Shown one piece after another: positions 20,762 to 29,544 of a stretch of DNA of 64,000 bases. The position numbers and the translations under genes were made by a program. Each line of letters starts with the position of its first letter. Within the stretch, counting starts at the first letter, position 1. The DNA comes from Clostridium sp. (GTDB lineage: Bacteria > Bacillota > Clostridia > Clostridiales > Clostridiaceae). The DNA is taken from positions 1-64,000 of the forward strand of contig JALEZF010000021.1 of assembly GCA_022773025.1 (NCBI GenBank), given 5' to 3'. The notes under the pieces were generated by a model. That model saw nothing but the letters and a program-made list of their open reading frames with translations. It made no database searches and was not told where the DNA came from.

Positions 20762-21505
20762 ATGATTGATATCTTTATTTGTATGGAAAGTTCAAGTTAC
20801 AGAAGATATGTTAGATCAATAATTGAAAAAACATTAAGTCAGTGTGAGTACCCTATGAGAATTGCAGTAGATACATATAATGTATGCGATCTTATAGGAA
20901 ACATCAATACGTCCCTAAACAAGGGAATGTATTTTTTAGAAATTGAACAAGATACGAAAGTTGAAAAAATAAAGTTAGCTAAACTGATAAGGGATAAAGA
21001 TAGAGATGGAGTTATCATATTTTTCTCAAAAAATTATAAGTCAGCATTAGCTATTCTTAAATGCAGAATAGAAGCTATGGATTATATAGTTTACAAAGAA
21101 AATGATGAATTTGCGGAAGAAATAAAAAAATGTTTCATGCAGGCTAATAGTAGACTAAATAATAAAAATAGAGTCTTCATCATAGAAAAGGATAATGAAA
21201 TCATATCTATTAAATACGATAATATAATGTATTTTCAAGCTTCAATGAAGCCACATAAAGTTGAGTTGCATACTAAAGATGAGAATATATATTTTTATGG
21301 CACATTAAGTGATATAGAAAGACAGTTGAATAATGAGTTTTGTAGATGCCATAAGGGATTTATCATAAATATTAAACAAGTAAAAAAGTTAGATAAAAAT
21401 AAAAAACTTGTAGAGATGAACGATGGAATCACATGCTTTGTATCACAAAAAAGGATTGGTGAAGTTTCCAATAAGATTTTAAAACTTAACAAAAATCACA
21501 AATAA
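20762..21505 (+). CDS. LytTR-family DNA-binding regulator with degenerate receiver (AgrA-like)
   Basis: A 247-residue protein with AgrA architecture: receiver-like domain (about 1-130) and LytTR DNA-binding domain (about 145-243, with IMYFQASMKPHKVELHT and FCRCHKGFIINI). The receiver lacks normal phosphorylation residues. The acidic pair is replaced by CMESS, and the phospho-acceptor in the usual FLDID motif is Glu (E60 in YFLEIEQD). The Lys region DYIVYKEND is kept. Glu can mimic phospho-Asp, so constitutive activity is possible. It converges on the ABC/bacteriocin-like operon and is its likely regulator by position only. Confidence 0.85.
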   Translation: MIDIFICMESSSYRRYVRSIIEKTLSQCEYPMRIAVDTYNVCDLIGNINTSLNKGMYFLEIEQDTKVEKIKLAKLIRDKDRDGVIIFFSKNYKSALAILKCRIEAMDYIVYKENDEFAEEIKKCFMQANSRLNNKNRVFIIEKDNEIISIKYDNIMYFQASMKPHKVELHTKDENIYFYGTLSDIERQLNNEFCRCHKGFIINIKQVKKLDKNKKLVEMNDGITCFVSQKRIGEVSNKILKLNKNHK

Positions 21506-21529
21506 AATAGGGGTATATGCCCCTATTTT
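21504..21529. terminator. bidirectional terminator
   Basis: Arms AAAATAGGGG and CCCCTATTTT with a 6-nt loop. The A- and T-runs are symmetrical, so it ends both the LytTR gene and the convergent ABC operon. Confidence 0.85.
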
Positions 21530-22214
21530 ATTTATCGGCCAAAACCTCATCTTTTATATAGCCATCTATTATATGCACAGTCTTGCTGCATAGAGCGGCT
21601 ACTCCTTTGTCATGAGTTACTACGATTATGGTTTTGCCCTCTTTGTTTAGTTCAGTTAGTATGCTCATAATTTCTTTTCCTCTTTCTTGATCAAGAGCTC
21701 CTGTTGGTTCGTCAGCAAGGATGATTTCAGAACCAGTTACTAAAGCACGGGCTATGGCTACTCTCTGCCTCTGTCCACCTGAAAGTCGGCTAACCTTTGC
21801 AGCATATTTATCTCTAATATCTAGCTTTTCAAGGGTTGACATTATGAGAGATTTCTTTTCCTTTGAGCTTATTTTTCTGTAGAGAAGAGGAAGCTCAACA
21901 TTGTCATAAACGGTATAATCCTCTAAAAGGTTATAGTCTTGAAAGATAAAGCTCACCATCTTGTTTCTATACCGAGAGTATTCTTTTGAAGAGAATCTTT
22001 CAGTAGCTTTACCGTTTAATATATATTTCCCAGCAGAAGGTCTGTCCATAAAACCTAATATATTTAAGAGAGTAGACTTGCCAGAGCCAGAGGGACCCAT
22101 GATTGCTAACATCTCGCCTTTCTCAATGGACAAAGATACATCCTTTAGTGCTTTTATATAGTTGTCACCCTCCTCGAAATATTTGCCTACATTTTTTATT
22201 TCAATCAAAGCCAT
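21528..22214 (-). CDS. ABC transporter ATP-binding protein (MacB/LolD type)
   Basis: A 228-residue ATPase with Walker [10 protein letters not shown] (about 40), Q-loop FIFQDYNLL, signature [15 protein letters not shown], Walker [13 protein letters not shown] and H-loop VVTHDK. The ADEPTGALD string marks the group paired with FtsX-like permeases in antibiotic, peptide or lipoprotein export. Its ATG directly follows the stop of the second permease (TAAATG), so the three are translationally coupled. With the secreted peptide upstream it probably exports or gives self-protection against it. Confidence 0.9.
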   Translation of the reverse strand: MALIEIKNVGKYFEEGDNYIKALKDVSLSIEKGEMLAIMGPSGSGKSTLLNILGFMDRPSAGKYILNGKATERFSSKEYSRYRNKMVSFIFQDYNLLEDYTVYDNVELPLLYRKISSKEKKSLIMSTLEKLDIRDKYAAKVSRLSGGQRQRVAIARALVTGSEIILADEPTGALDQERGKEIMSILTELNKEGKTIIVVTHDKGVAALCSKTVHIIDGYIKDEVLADK

Positions 22215-23408
22215 TTAATCACGCCCCTTTATTAATTCTCTAGGTTCCATCTTGTAGATTCTAACAATAACGTTTAAAGAAAATAATATTATCAATGCTA
22301 TAGATATACCAATCATAGTTCCAATAACCTTAAAATTATAAAACTCAAAAAAACTTTGTGACAAAGAGTACTCTATGGTGCTGCCTCCTTCTAAGCGATA
22401 TATGAATAATCCAAATATAAATCCTATGACATCAGTGACCAGCATTTCGCCTAGTATTAAGCTATAGAGATAGGATTTAGTAGCTCCAGTAGCAAGCCGT
22501 ATTCCAAATTCACGTTTTCTTGATTCTACCAGCATTATCATGGTGACAACTATACCAAATAGGGAAAATACAATCATAGAGATGTTTATGACTAAATAGC
22601 CTCTAAGAAGAGTTAGATCTTCTTCATATTTTGATGTTATCAAATCTTTTATAGATGACACATTAAGCATCATATTATGATTCTTAGATACATCGAATAT
22701 TTTTTCTGTAGCCTCTGAAGTATTAGAAGGTATACTGCAGAGGTTGTTAAAATAGGAATTTACTGTCTCTGCAAAATCGCAATTTACAGGGAAGATAAGA
22801 ACATCATTTAAGCTTAAAGGACCTTCCCCAAGCATGTCGTTTTTGAAAAATTCCTGACCTGATTTTAGAATGCCAACCACTTCAAATTTTGAATTGTCTA
22901 GCTGGTTAGGGGAACGAGGGCAAGTTATGATATCGCCTAATTTATAAATAGAGCTTAAGCTCGATCCTATTATTGTTGGGACGGTTTTGTAGTCCGATAC
23001 ACCTTTAAAGTCAGAAGGGGAGAAATTACGTCCATCAGAAAGCTGTAATTTTAAAAAATCTAACATACCAAAGTTTATTGTTAGTGTTTCATAACCTAAT
23101 GGAGACTTATTTTTTTCGGTATAATGATAGTTTCCTATAGCGTTAATGCCATCAATCTTACCTATATCAGATATGAGCCTAGGAAGAGCACCACTCATAA
23201 CATCATCCAAACTTGAGTTTGATTTTATAAGGTATGTGGAATTAATATCTAAATACCTATTTGCTTTATCAAACTGGCTGTTCATAACCTTGTAGGTGGT
23301 ATATGACTTCATGGTTACAAAATAGCATAAGCCAAATTGAAGGGCTAGAAAGAATAAAATCAATTTTTGTTTAGAAAGACATTTAAAAATAGTTTTTAAT
23401 AGTTTCAA
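22215..23408 (-). CDS. FtsX-type ABC permease (bacteriocin-locus, second)
   Basis: A 397-residue permease: one N-terminal helix (about 15-33), an extracytoplasmic domain of about 240 residues, then three C-terminal helices carrying the FtsX domain (about 270-390; the MVESRKREFGIRLATGA signature follows the second helix). It resembles MacB-type permeases that work as mechanotransmitters. It is 10 bp after the first permease and immediately before the ATPase. Two unequal permease subunits imply a heterodimer with one ATPase type. Confidence 0.82.
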   Translation of the reverse strand: MKLLKTIFKCLSKQKLILFFLALQFGLCYFVTMKSYTTYKVMNSQFDKANRYLDINSTYLIKSNSSLDDVMSGALPRLISDIGKIDGINAIGNYHYTEKNKSPLGYETLTINFGMLDFLKLQLSDGRNFSPSDFKGVSDYKTVPTIIGSSLSSIYKLGDIITCPRSPNQLDNSKFEVVGILKSGQEFFKNDMLGEGPLSLNDVLIFPVNCDFAETVNSYFNNLCSIPSNTSEATEKIFDVSKNHNMMLNVSSIKDLITSKYEEDLTLLRGYLVINISMIVFSLFGIVVTMIMLVESRKREFGIRLATGATKSYLYSLILGEMLVTDVIGFIFGLFIYRLEGGSTIEYSLSQSFFEFYNFKVIGTMIGISIALIILFSLNVIVRIYKMEPRELIKGRD

Positions 23409-23418
23409 AATATCACCC

Positions 23419-24513
23419 CTATTCCTTTAGACATTGTGATACCTGCATTTTCAATGATCTATATATAGGTATTATTGAGGCAAGTACAGTAAGTGCAAAT
23501 GCAACTAAAAGTATAGCTACTAGATATAGCGGAGAAATAGAAAGTTCAAATCGTAGAAACTTTGATAGTAAGGTCAATAGTAGTTGTTGCAGTAAAAATG
23601 AAAGAATCACTGCAAGCAACATTATAAAAGCAAGCTCTTTGTATATGAGTTTTATGATATGTTTTCCTTCTGCTCCAAAGGCTTTTCGTATGGCAATTTC
23701 CTTTTTCCTATCTGTTATCCAGAAGGAAGATATGACTATTATATTGAAAGCTGCAATAAATATAAGGAGTATATTTAACTTTATGTTTCTTTTAGTTTCA
23801 TCTACAGCAGCACTTAAAGTGCTTCTTTTTTTACCCCAAAACTCAAAACAACTCATTTTTTCAGTATTACTAAATGAATTCAATAAATAATTTCTATCTT
23901 TATTGGATATCTTTCCATCCTTTTTTATGACTCTTAAAACTAAAGGTGTTTTAAAGAAAGTATTGTTTTTAAAGAAAGTTTCCTCAAAAGGCTCAATAAA
24001 AGATAGAATAGAATTCTGACACGTTTTATCGCATACACCATTAATTTCTAGAGATTTTCCATATATAGAGACAGTTTCAGGGTTGTCTAATTTATTATAA
24101 AGATTTATTCCCATCACAATAGAATTTTTATTATTTTTATCTAAAAATTTGCCTTGAGATAATGAAAGCTTTAGTGAACTAGTATCTCCATAAAAAAAGA
24201 CTGCTTGGACAGGGATTCCATCAATTCCATATTCGATATCTCTAAAAATAAATAGTAAATAATCATCTTTTAATTTATCTATAGGGTCTTTAAGATCTTT
24301 ATAAGTGGCTTTTGCTTTTAAGTCAATTGCGTATGTCATAGTTTGATTTTCATTGTAGCCAAAATTTTGCTTTTTTATGACCTCTGACTGATTTGTAATC
24401 ATTGAAGAAGTTATGAATACCATTAAAGATGACACTACAAAGCAAATTAACATAAAAGATGTTAGAATAGGTTTTCGATTGAATTGCATAAATAAATTTT
24501 TTATAAGAAACAC
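23419..24513 (-). CDS. FtsX-type ABC permease (bacteriocin-locus, first)
   Basis: A 364-residue permease with one N-terminal helix, an extracytoplasmic domain containing the cysteine pair CDKTCQ (about 152-156), and the C-terminal FtsX region with ITDRKKEIAIRKAFGA (about 260). The first in-frame start (GTG, 24513) overlaps the GGAGG ribosome site, so the real start may be a few codons in; ATG at 24489 is an alternative. A hairpin separates it from the peptide gene upstream. It is diverged in sequence from the second permease. Confidence 0.8.
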   Translation of the reverse strand: MFLIKNLFMQFNRKPILTSFMLICFVVSSLMVFITSSMITNQSEVIKKQNFGYNENQTMTYAIDLKAKATYKDLKDPIDKLKDDYLLFIFRDIEYGIDGIPVQAVFFYGDTSSLKLSLSQGKFLDKNNKNSIVMGINLYNKLDNPETVSIYGKSLEINGVCDKTCQNSILSFIEPFEETFFKNNTFFKTPLVLRVIKKDGKISNKDRNYLLNSFSNTEKMSCFEFWGKKRSTLSAAVDETKRNIKLNILLIFIAAFNIIVISSFWITDRKKEIAIRKAFGAEGKHIIKLIYKELAFIMLLAVILSFLLQQLLLTLLSKFLRFELSISPLYLVAILLVAFALTVLASIIPIYRSLKMQVSQCLKE

Positions 24514-24549
24514 CTCCTTGTAAAACTATGTAATAGTTTTATATCAATA

Positions 24550-24576
24550 AATAGGTGCATATAATAGGCACCTATT
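24550..24576 (-). terminator. hairpin between the bacteriocin-like gene and the ABC genes
   Basis: Arms AATAGGTGC and GCACCTATT with a 9-nt loop. On the minus strand only a weak T-rich tail (TATT) follows, so it is probably a leaky terminator or mRNA-stabilising stem that makes the peptide transcript more abundant. Confidence 0.6.
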
Positions 24577-24582
24577 CTTTTA

Positions 24583-24975
24583 TTATTGAGCGTTAGACCA
24601 TAATGAATAATTAAATAAAGCAGAGCCATTTTCATAAAGTTGATGTTCACTAGTCCAAGCACCAGGGGATGCACTATAGGAAGTACCAGCAGATTGTTTA
24701 CTCACATTATAAGAGACTTTAGTTTTGCTCCAAGTATCATTACCTATAGGATAACGAGTAAATAAATCTACTCCAACGTACCTATAATCATAAACTCCTT
24801 GTTGAGGTGAGATTTCTGTGGCTGCATTGCAATATCCACTATGTGGTGTGTTCCAGTATGATATAGTTTGTCCTTTATTAATTGTTGAACCAGATGCAGC
24901 AAAAGCTGCAATTGAAAACATGCTGATGATACCTAAGGTGAGAAGAATAGTTTTTTTGATATTTTTCTTTTTCAT
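24583..24975 (-). CDS. lactococcin 972-like secreted peptide (putative bacteriocin)
   Basis: A 130-residue precursor with a Sec signal peptide (MKKKN..., hydrophobic core to AFAAS, cleavage about residue 27). The mature part is rich in Tyr, Ser and Trp, with few charges. The ending PGAWTSEHQLYENGSALFNYSLW aligns by eye with the end of lactococcin 972 (AGVW... then a YYNFW-type end). Lactococcin 972 binds lipid II and blocks septum formation. It is longer than the archetype. The downstream ABC/FtsX genes are the usual neighbours of this family. A secreted signal or toxin of another family remains possible. Confidence 0.62.
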   Translation of the reverse strand: MKKKNIKKTILLTLGIISMFSIAAFAASGSTINKGQTISYWNTPHSGYCNAATEISPQQGVYDYRYVGVDLFTRYPIGNDTWSKTKVSYNVSKQSAGTSYSASPGAWTSEHQLYENGSALFNYSLWSNAQ

Positions 24976-24999
24976 ATATTAAACTCCTCTCATAAATTT

Positions 25000-25026
25000 A
25001 CATAAATATCTGCAGAATATTTATGT
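25000..25026 (-). repeat. inverted repeat in the 5' leader of the bacteriocin-like gene
   Basis: Perfect 10-bp arms ACATAAATAT and ATATTTATGT around CTGCAGA, between the predicted promoter and GAGGAG ribosome site. It may be an mRNA-stabilising stem or a regulator site. Confidence 0.6.
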
Positions 25027-25050
25027 ATCTAAATTTTGGAATTTAATATC

Positions 25051-25078
25051 ATTATATAGTTAAAAAATGTAAATACAA
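25051..25078 (-). promoter_or_regulatory. promoter of the bacteriocin-like operon
   Basis: On the minus strand TTGTAT, a 16-bp spacer and a perfect TATAAT, about 75 bp before the peptide start. Stretch 25079-25258 otherwise holds only the upstream region of the next gene. Confidence 0.65.
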
Positions 25079-25258
25079 TAGAAATGTCATGAAGGACTAG
25101 TATTTAGTCTTGAAAGATATAAAGCCTATACTTAATATACGAAACTTAAAGGGGAAAGTATGGATGAAAATAAAAATTAAATTTATTTTAGAAATCTTTA
25201 ATTGTAGCCATGAGGACAAGTATACCTTATACTATTAAAGTGAAAGGAGCGGATGAAT

Positions 25259-25909
25259 ATGAAAGACATTAAAGATTTTGAAGCAGTTATATTTGATATG
25301 GATGGGACAATACTTGACTCTATGGGAATGTGGGCTCATTTAGGCTCGGACTTTTTAAAGAGTTATGGGGTAAATCCTCCAAGTGATATAGATGATATTA
25401 TAATGCCTATGGGAATGTATGAGTCAGCAAAGTATTTTGTTGATAATTTTGATATAAATCTTACTGTAGATGAAATAGTAAAGCAGGTTTATGCTTCTAT
25501 AGAAAATCAGTACAAGGATCATCTACAATTAAAGCCTTTTGTTTATGATTACTTTAAAGCACTTCATGAAAAAGGAATCAAGATGTGTGTGGCTACAGCT
25601 ACGGACAAGACACTAGCAGAAGCAGTTTTAAAAAGAGTTGGGGCTTTAGAATTCTTAGAATTTGTAATAACTTGTGATGAGGTTGGTGTTGGAAAAGAGC
25701 AGCCTACAATATACTTAAAGGGTGTAGAAGGATTAGGCTCAACTGTAGAAAATACAGTGATTTTTGAAGATGCTATCCATTGCATAAACACAGCAAAGAA
25801 AGCTGGATTTACAGTGGTTGGAGTTCATGATGAATCAGCTAAAAAACATATGGACATGCTTAAAGAGAAATGTGATAAATATATAATGGGATATGAGGAA
25901 CTAGTATAG
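25259..25909 (+). CDS. HAD-superfamily hydrolase (beta-phosphoglucomutase/phosphatase-like)
   Basis: A 216-residue haloacid dehalogenase-type phosphatase. Motif I is FDMDGTILDS with nucleophile and acid/base Asp; motif II is CVATATD; motif III and IV are K.QPTIYLKG-like (GKEQPTIY) and IFEDAIH. The helical cap follows motif I, as in subclass I enzymes such as YqaB, Gph and PgmB. Substrate unknown. An in-frame ATG lies at 25253, but the one at 25259 is 9 bp from GGAG and is preferred. It ends at its own terminator, so it is probably monocistronic. Confidence 0.82.
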   Translation: MKDIKDFEAVIFDMDGTILDSMGMWAHLGSDFLKSYGVNPPSDIDDIIMPMGMYESAKYFVDNFDINLTVDEIVKQVYASIENQYKDHLQLKPFVYDYFKALHEKGIKMCVATATDKTLAEAVLKRVGALEFLEFVITCDEVGVGKEQPTIYLKGVEGLGSTVENTVIFEDAIHCINTAKKAGFTVVGVHDESAKKHMDMLKEKCDKYIMGYEELV

Positions 25910-25912
25910 ATT

Positions 25913-25954
25913 AAAAAGGTTTTAACTGAATTATTTCAAGTTAAAACCTTTTTT
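25913..25954 (+). terminator. terminator of the HAD gene
   Basis: Arms AAAAAGGTTTTAACT and AGTTAAAACCTTTTTT with an 11-nt loop; strong on the plus strand. Confidence 0.85.
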
Positions 25955-26069
25955 ATGGTCATAGTAAATTAATGAGGACAAAATTAAATAAGATAAATAT
26001 AACTTATTTACAAAAAAATACATGGATGTATAATTAATGTAATAATAAAAACATTAGGAGGTATTTTAA

Positions 26070-26369
26070 ATGAATAAGGGAACCATGAAAAAGTGGTATT
26101 CATTGGAGTTTGGGGTTATTACAATTATGCTGTTTGGGTATGTAAACTATCTTTCAACTAAGGTGTTAAGTTATAATATATTTCAGAATAACAAATGGAT
26201 ACTCCCAATTGAAGTTGTTCTTGGAATATTGATTATTATGGCTGGGTTTTGGTTAGAAAAGAAAGATAGGGTTTCCCTAAAGGAATTATTAAAAGATAAG
26301 TTTTTTAAAATCTTATTTGCTATCTGTGTAGTACTTTTTATAGGAAAATTTATCTTTGATTTTATTTAG
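26070..26369 (+). CDS. small membrane protein of unknown function
   Basis: A 99-residue protein not recognised from any family. Three membrane helices are visible (about 12-30, 44-62, 78-98), with a cytoplasmic basic loop EKKDRVSLKELLKDK between the last two. AGGAGGT lies upstream of the ATG. It stands alone between two terminators, so no operon context helps. The pattern would suit a small accessory or stress membrane protein, but no function can be claimed. Confidence 0.7.
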   Translation: MNKGTMKKWYSLEFGVITIMLFGYVNYLSTKVLSYNIFQNNKWILPIEVVLGILIIMAGFWLEKKDRVSLKELLKDKFFKILFAICVVLFIGKFIFDFI

Positions 26370-26376
26370 CTTAACT

Positions 26377-26418
26377 AAAAAAGATGATTTCAACATTAAA
26401 AGCTGAAATCATCTTTTT
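26377..26418. terminator. bidirectional terminator
   Basis: Arms AAAAAGATGATTTCA and TGAAATCATCTTTTT, loop of about 11 nt. It serves the small membrane protein and the convergent gene that ends at 26422. Confidence 0.88.
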
Positions 26419-26421
26419 ATT

Positions 26422-27069
26422 TTATGCTCCGGCAGGAGGCATTTCTTCAGGTGGTTCATAGAGTTTTCCGCAGACTACTAGGTAAGTGATGCTTATATCA
26501 TAAGAGGCTCTATCTGAACTATCTGTATTTCGATTAAATACATTGGCATCTAAATCATGAAGTACTCTATGAGCAATGACTAAACAATTAAGGTTCTTTG
26601 TATTTGAGGCATCTTCTAGGTTTAATGCTGCCCTTTCAAGGTCAAATTTAAGGCAGTTCCAATTTTCTTTATCTGCTGCACGTTTTAGCTCATCTGCGTA
26701 ATTCTTGCAGGAACTATAAAAGTTTTCATCGGGAGTATGGTTGTAGCATATAGAGTCATTCAATGCATTATGAATGTTAGTTATTAGTGATATTGTTTCT
26801 CTTTTTACGGAAGAGATATTATTATTAATTGCAGCAGTTGTATCTACAATTCGTATACCATTATCGTTAGCTTTAGCTTCTTCCTTTTTATACTCTATGT
26901 AGCTTGAATACCCGTAAAAGCTGATGAAAAATGTTGCTATTAAAGTGCACGTAATAATTAAGAAAAATAATAATTTCGGGTTCATGTGAAATTTTTTTTC
27001 TGATTTTACTTTATCATCTTCTATAAATATCACCCCTTTTATAATCATAATACCCATATGTGTATACAT
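26422..27069 (-). CDS. membrane-anchored protein of unknown function with cysteine-containing outer domain
   Basis: A protein of up to 215 residues: one membrane helix (LLFFLIITCTLIATFFISFYGY, truncated here to its core) near the N-terminus, then about 150 extracytoplasmic residues, mainly helical, with several cysteines (CYNH, SCKNY, NCLKF, NCLVI, VVCGK). The tail is proline-rich (EPPEEMPPAGA). No family is recognised. The start is uncertain: a good AAAGGGG site lies about 30-40 bp inside the open frame with only non-standard codons at the right distance; the in-frame ATGs upstream have weak ribosome sites. It is flanked by a terminator and a divergent CNNM gene. Confidence 0.6.
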   Translation of the reverse strand: MYTHMGIMIIKGVIFIEDDKVKSEKKFHMNPKLLFFLIITCTLIATFFISFYGYSSYIEYKKEEAKANDNGIRIVDTTAAINNNISSVKRETISLITNIHNALNDSICYNHTPDENFYSSCKNYADELKRAADKENWNCLKFDLERAALNLEDASNTKNLNCLVIAHRVLHDLDANVFNRNTDSSDRASYDISITYLVVCGKLYEPPEEMPPAGA

Positions 27070-27220
27070 ATTATTATATTAATAAAAGATATATAATATG
27101 CTATAATGAACCTATGGCGTATTTCCAAATGAATGGGTTATATTAGTGTAAATATAGAAAAATATGCTATAATTAAATTATTGTACTAAAATAATAGGGT
27201 AAAAGTTTAAAATATTAGGA

Positions 27221-28474
27221 GTGTGGTATGTTTTGGGACCCTCGACAGTTGAGATTGTAATGTTGATTGTATTAATTTTGCTATCCTGCTTTTTTTCAGC
27301 ATCGGAAACGGCACTTATGTCGCTTAGCAAGATAAGAATAAAGCATATGGTAGAAGAGGGCGTAAAGGGAGCGTCTACAATTGAAAAACTTTTGGAAAAT
27401 CCAAATAAATTACTAAGCAGTATTTTGGTAGGAAACAACTTAGTAAATATCGGAGCATCAGCTCTCGCAACGTCTGTATCTATTTCCATATGGGGAAATG
27501 AAGGTGTGGCACTAGCAACGGGAGTTATGACGGCTTTAATATTGATATTTGGAGAAATAACACCAAAGACTTTAGCAGTTCAGAATTCAGAAAAGATATC
27601 TTTGAAAATTGCAAGAGTAATATCCTTTATAGTTGTTATATTTAAACCTATAGTTGTTATATGTAATTTTATTGCAGCTCCATTTATAAAATTATTTGGA
27701 GGAAAAACTCATGGAACCCAGCCTTATATAACTCAAGAGGAGTTAAAGACTATGGTTGATGTTAGTGAGGAAGAGGGCGTTCTTGAGGGACAAGAAAAAG
27801 AAATGATATTCAACGTTTTTGAATTCGGCGACCTTCAAGTAAAGGATGTTATGGTACAAAGAGTAGATATAACGGCCTTGGATATTAATTCCACATATGA
27901 CGAAGTTATGGATAGCATAAAGATAGATCAGTTTTCAAGAATTCCTATATATAAAGAAACTATAGATGAGATAGTTGGGATACTAAACTTAAAAGATTTA
28001 GTTATCTTAGATGACAAGGATGGTTTCTCAGTAGAAACTCTTATGAGAGAACCTTACTATACTTATGAATTCAAGAAGATTATGGATTTGTTTCGTGAGA
28101 TGCAAAAGGAAAGAGCATACATGGCTATAGTCCTTGATGAGTACGGTGGAACCGTAGGTATAGTTACTATGGAAGACTTAGTTGAAGAGATAGTTGGAGA
28201 AATCGAAGATGAATATGATGATGAGGAAGAAAAGGAAATCGAAGTGATTAAAGAAGACGAGTATATCGTTGCAGGAAGTATCAGAATAGATGACCTTAAC
28301 GACCTTATCGGCACGTCAATGGAGTCGGAGGAATTTGATTCTATAGGAGGTTTCATTATAGGAGAAATCGGAAGATTCCCTGAAGTTGGCGAAGAGATAC
28401 AGTATCAAAATATAAAATTCGTCATAGAGGAAGTAGATAAGAATAGAATTATGAAGGTAAGAATATTTACCTAG
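27221..28474 (+). CDS. CNNM/CorC-family membrane protein (hemolysin-like, DUF21-CBS-CorC)
   Basis: A 417-residue protein. Domain order: DUF21/CNNM membrane domain (about 1-185, with [16 protein letters not shown] and [13 protein letters not shown]), tandem CBS domains (about 205-330, [13 protein letters not shown] and [20 protein letters not shown]), then the CorC/HlyC domain (about 345-417). Family members export or balance magnesium and related cations. The acidic run [13 protein letters not shown] precedes the last domain. The GTG at 27221 abuts the AGGAG site; a TTG at 27233 could be the true start. tadA follows 70 bp downstream. Confidence 0.88.
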   Translation: MWYVLGPSTVEIVMLIVLILLSCFFSASETALMSLSKIRIKHMVEEGVKGASTIEKLLENPNKLLSSILVGNNLVNIGASALATSVSISIWGNEGVALATGVMTALILIFGEITPKTLAVQNSEKISLKIARVISFIVVIFKPIVVICNFIAAPFIKLFGGKTHGTQPYITQEELKTMVDVSEEEGVLEGQEKEMIFNVFEFGDLQVKDVMVQRVDITALDINSTYDEVMDSIKIDQFSRIPIYKETIDEIVGILNLKDLVILDDKDGFSVETLMREPYYTYEFKKIMDLFREMQKERAYMAIVLDEYGGTVGIVTMEDLVEEIVGEIEDEYDDEEEKEIEVIKEDEYIVAGSIRIDDLNDLIGTSMESEEFDSIGGFIIGEIGRFPEVGEEIQYQNIKFVIEEVDKNRIMKVRIFT

Positions 28475-28478
28475 CAAT

Positions 28479-28507
28479 AAGGGTGGTATCAAGACGATAC
28501 TGCCCTT
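28479..28507 (+). other. hairpin between the CNNM gene and tadA
   Basis: Arms AAGGGTGGTATC and GATACTGCCCTT (one G-T pair and mismatch region) with a 5-nt loop. There is no T-run after it, so it is not a standard terminator; it may be a processing or regulatory stem. Confidence 0.5.
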
Positions 28508-28544
28508 TACCATATTACGAATACGAAGAAATGAGGTCATAGGT

Positions 28545-29018
28545 TTGAACTATATGAAGGAAGCTCTAAATGAGGCTACACTGGCGAAAGAGAAGGGGGA
28601 AGTCCCTGTAGGTGCAGTCATCGTAAAGGATGGACAGATAATTGCGAGAGCACATAATCTAAAAGAAGAAAACAAGTCACCTTTATGTCATGCAGAGATT
28701 ATTGCTATACATAAAGCCACAGAAGCTATAGGTGACTGGAGGCTAAATGGTTGCAGCATGTATGTTACTCTAGAACCATGTCCAATGTGCGCTGGAGCTA
28801 TATTGCAATCTAGAATATCAGAAATCAACATAGGAACCTTCGATCCAACGGCAGGAGCTTGTGGTTCAGTGATAAACATCATGGAGAATCCATTTCTCAA
28901 TCCATCAATAAAGGTAAACTGGCTTTATGATGATGAGTGTAGTAAGATACTATCAGAGTTTTTTAAGAGAAGAAGGAATGAAATTAAGAAGGATATAAAG
29001 GTAGTTAGATATGATTAA
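28545..29018 (+). CDS. tadA: tRNA-specific adenosine deaminase TadA
   Basis: A 157-residue deaminase converting A34 to inosine in the anticodon of tRNA-Arg(ACG). Zinc and catalytic residues are visible as CHAEIIAI (His and catalytic Glu) and PCPMCAGAI (two Cys). Length is normal for the family. A TTG start at 28545 is 8 bp after GAGG; ATG at 28554 is an alternative. It may be read through from the CNNM gene. The SRP RNA and dnaX genes that follow tadA in many clostridia are not present here. Confidence 0.92.
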   Translation: MNYMKEALNEATLAKEKGEVPVGAVIVKDGQIIARAHNLKEENKSPLCHAEIIAIHKATEAIGDWRLNGCSMYVTLEPCPMCAGAILQSRISEINIGTFDPTAGACGSVINIMENPFLNPSIKVNWLYDDECSKILSEFFKRRRNEIKKDIKVVRYD

Positions 29019-29091
29019 CCCCTATTATACTTATTAGGTATTTGATATAATACTAAGTAAAATATAGGTTATATATTAGGGAGGGATTACA

Positions 29092-29301
29092 ATGGAAAGA
29101 CAACAATATGTTTGTCCTAAATGTGGATGTCAGCAATATGAGCACGACCAGTTTCAAGCTACAGGGGGTAATTTTGCAAAGATTTTTGATGTGCAGAATA
29201 AGAAGTTTACAACTATTTCTTGTAAGCAATGTGGATATACTGAATTATACAAATCTCAAGGATCTGATGGATGGGACATTCTCGACTTCCTTATGGGATA
29301 A
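29092..29301 (+). CDS. small zinc-ribbon protein
   Basis: A 69-residue protein with two CxxC pairs: CPKCGC near residue 8-13 and CKQCGY near 44-49, the pattern of a zinc ribbon. The sequence fits the small nucleic-acid-binding zinc ribbon family (zinc_ribbon_13-like, with YTELYKS and the acidic end). GGGAGGG precedes the ATG. Function unknown. It ends at its own terminator. Confidence 0.8.
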   Translation: MERQQYVCPKCGCQQYEHDQFQATGGNFAKIFDVQNKKFTTISCKQCGYTELYKSQGSDGWDILDFLMG

Positions 29302-29316
29302 TAATATTTAATAAAT

Positions 29317-29352
29317 GAGAGAGCATGGTTTTGACTGTGCTCTTATTTTTTT
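29317..29352 (+). terminator. terminator of the zinc-ribbon gene
   Basis: Arms GAGAGCA and TGCTCTT around a loop of about 14 nt, followed by ATTTTTTT. Confidence 0.75.
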
Positions 29353-29544
29353 GCTCAAGATTATTCAGTGTAAATTCATTATATTAATAATTAAATAAGA
29401 GGTTTTAAATTTCCCTGATTAATTTTAATGGTTCGTTAACTTGTTTTTAATTAACTAAATTTCTGTAATAATGTATGAAATAATTGGGAATAGTAAATAC
29501 AAATAGTAATTTAAATAAAACCATAAACCAGAGGAGGTTTTATT

